Source: Dipetalonema caudispina
Lineage: Eukaryota > Nematoda > Chromadorea > Rhabditida > Onchocercidae
DNA: 64,000 nucleotides
NCBI GenBank assembly: GCA_013365325.1
Contig: JABVXV010000278.1
Span: 20,166-84,165, forward strand
Reading direction: 5' to 3'
The notes under the pieces are model-generated. The model had not been told where the DNA came from, ran no database searches, and saw only the letters and a program-made list of their open reading frames with translations. The position numbers and the translations under genes are program-made. Shown in pieces: positions 62,504 through 64,000 of this stretch. The number at the start of each line of letters is the position of its first letter. Position 1 is the first letter of the stretch.

Positions 62504-63545
62504 GTGATAAATAATAAAACTTATCATTACTTGAGTAAAAAAAAAAAAAAAAATTGAATGATCAATAATTGAGGTAGTTCAAATTATGATATCATGAATA
62601 AGCAATATCATCATCACCACCACTATCACTATCAGCAACAATAAAACAATAAACAATAAAACAATAAAACAATAGCGACAACACAAAGACAACACAACAC
62701 ATTGAACATCTTAACATATATCATTAAATTACACATAAATTAAACTAAAAAAAGAATAAAAATAATTATTATTGATAAAGATATGCAATAAATTACTTTA
62801 TTTAGAAATATTCTTTTATTTTTCCTTATTTGCTACTTTATTCATTTTCATTTATCCAATTTGTCTAATTTTAATCCATTGCTTATTGATAGAATTTATT
62901 CGATTTATTAAATTGCTATGCCATTCAATTAATTTTTGCTTAATTGATGCTTTTCGGAAAAATCTAACTTTGAGCGGTACTATTGGTCTCGTAACCTCAG
63001 CGTTATCTTTAATCGAATTTTCATCAATAATTTTATGGCCTGATTTCTGTGGACAGGAATATAATTTGTTGATTTTTCGTATATCGAATTTTGATAATGA
63101 TTCACGTTGTCCCATTCTACCTGCGCCAGGCTAAAAAAATGAAAGAATAAATTCTAAGAAATAATTTAATAAAATTTTGATTACCATATAACAACTATTA
63201 ATAATATTCAAACTTTAAATTTCACACTACAATAATTTTAAATTTTATGATAATTACATAGATAAAAATTCCAAAAATGCCACTTACAATTTTTTTTTCC
63301 CTTTTATTTTAATTAATCAAAAAGGATAAAAAAAAAAAAAAAAAAAAAAAATGAAAACCTTAAGTGCAATAATTGTTCGACGTCCATTACCACTAAATGC
63401 ATATGGACCATAATGCATAATTGATGAATAATCATAAGGTTCACTAAGTAAGTCAATATGTCGTAAACTATGCTTATCAAATTGATCTTCCGCACCACGC
63501 ATTACATTTTGCCACATAATTTCAATATAATCATCACGATCAGGT
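61350..63545 (-). CDS. Astacin (NAS) metalloprotease with three ShKT domains, 3' part only
   Basis: Exons 63545-63359, 63130 to about 62945, 62222-61832 and 61654-61350 join in phase. The first begins RPDRDDYIEI and carries the astacin Met-turn SSIMHYGPYAFSGNGRRTI. The next has MGQRESLSKFDIRKINKLYSC, the usual end of the catalytic domain. The zinc-binding HExxH exon lies outside the window. Three six-cysteine ShKT domains follow: CTDKSWRC to PKSCGTC; CHDLDYSC to PFSCGLC; CKDQGSYITC to AKTCGGC before TAA. They are separated by a Thr-rich linker with about 22 consecutive Thr and by an Asn-rich linker. Astacin-ShKT layouts are typical of nematode NAS proteins, secreted and often acting on cuticle or extracellular matrix. 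The donor of exon 63130 is ambiguous: in-phase GTTACG, GTACCG and GTTAGA all fit, and reading on instead gives a stop at 62852. Confidence 0.88.
61987..62085. repeat. Coding (TTG)n array = poly-Thr linker in the astacin gene
   Basis: On the minus strand the array reads (ACA)n, giving a run of about 22 Thr, one Ile and six more Thr between ShKT 1 and ShKT 2. It is in frame and probably length-polymorphic. A smaller (AAC/AAT)n array at 61483-61531 encodes poly-Asn between ShKT 2 and ShKT 3. Confidence 0.9.
62468..62502. repeat. Poly-A run of about 35
   Basis: Uninterrupted A tract in the astacin intron upstream of the first ShKT exon. On the gene's strand it is a long T run. Confidence 0.95.

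Positions 63546-64000
<455 letters not shown>

Overview
This window is AT-rich animal DNA whose genes are split into many short exons with strict GT-AG introns and TTTCAG-like acceptors. Several start codons lie a few bases after such an acceptor, as expected where a spliced leader is added in trans. The proteins are closest to nematode families (CED-9, UNC-86, astacins with ShKT domains). The base composition, long A/T and ATT tracts and intron style suggest a clade III, probably filarial, nematode. The species cannot be fixed from the sequence alone. I rebuilt exon chains by hand and checked reading phase across every junction.

Layout: 12-3969 (-) is the 5' part of a CLIP-170-type microtubule plus-end protein. 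Divergent from it, 5104-8465 (+) is the mitochondrial AAA protein BCS1. Then come two geminin-family coiled-coil genes in tandem, 9870-10927 and 11900-13683 (+). A 9 kb low-complexity stretch leads to the POU-IV homeobox gene unc-86 (22609 to about 27660, +). Facing it are ASCC2 (35619-29480, -) and, upstream on the same strand, the DEAH helicase DHX37 (43474-36357, -).

Divergent from DHX37, the + strand carries succinate dehydrogenase subunit C (46260-47461), then two tandem ced-9 (Bcl-2 family) genes (47785-49428 and 50766-53042). In C. elegans cyt-1/mev-1 (SDHC) and ced-9 share one polycistronic locus, so this is the same linkage, here with ced-9 duplicated. The first ced-9 starts directly at a splice acceptor 11 bases after an AATAAA, which suggests an operon with almost no intercistronic gap. 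Next is a DMAC2-like complex I assembly protein (54329-59846, +), with a small secreted three-finger-like gene nested antisense in its second intron (56796-56087, -). The window ends with the 3' half of an astacin metalloprotease with three ShKT domains (63545-61350, -) and an ATT array that runs off the edge.

Functional themes: mitochondrial respiratory assembly (BCS1, SDHC, DMAC2), apoptosis control (two CED-9), replication licensing (geminin pair), ribosome biogenesis and quality control (DHX37, ASCC2), and neuronal fate (UNC-86). The most unusual items are the duplicated ced-9 in the SDHC operon and the tandem geminin pair.
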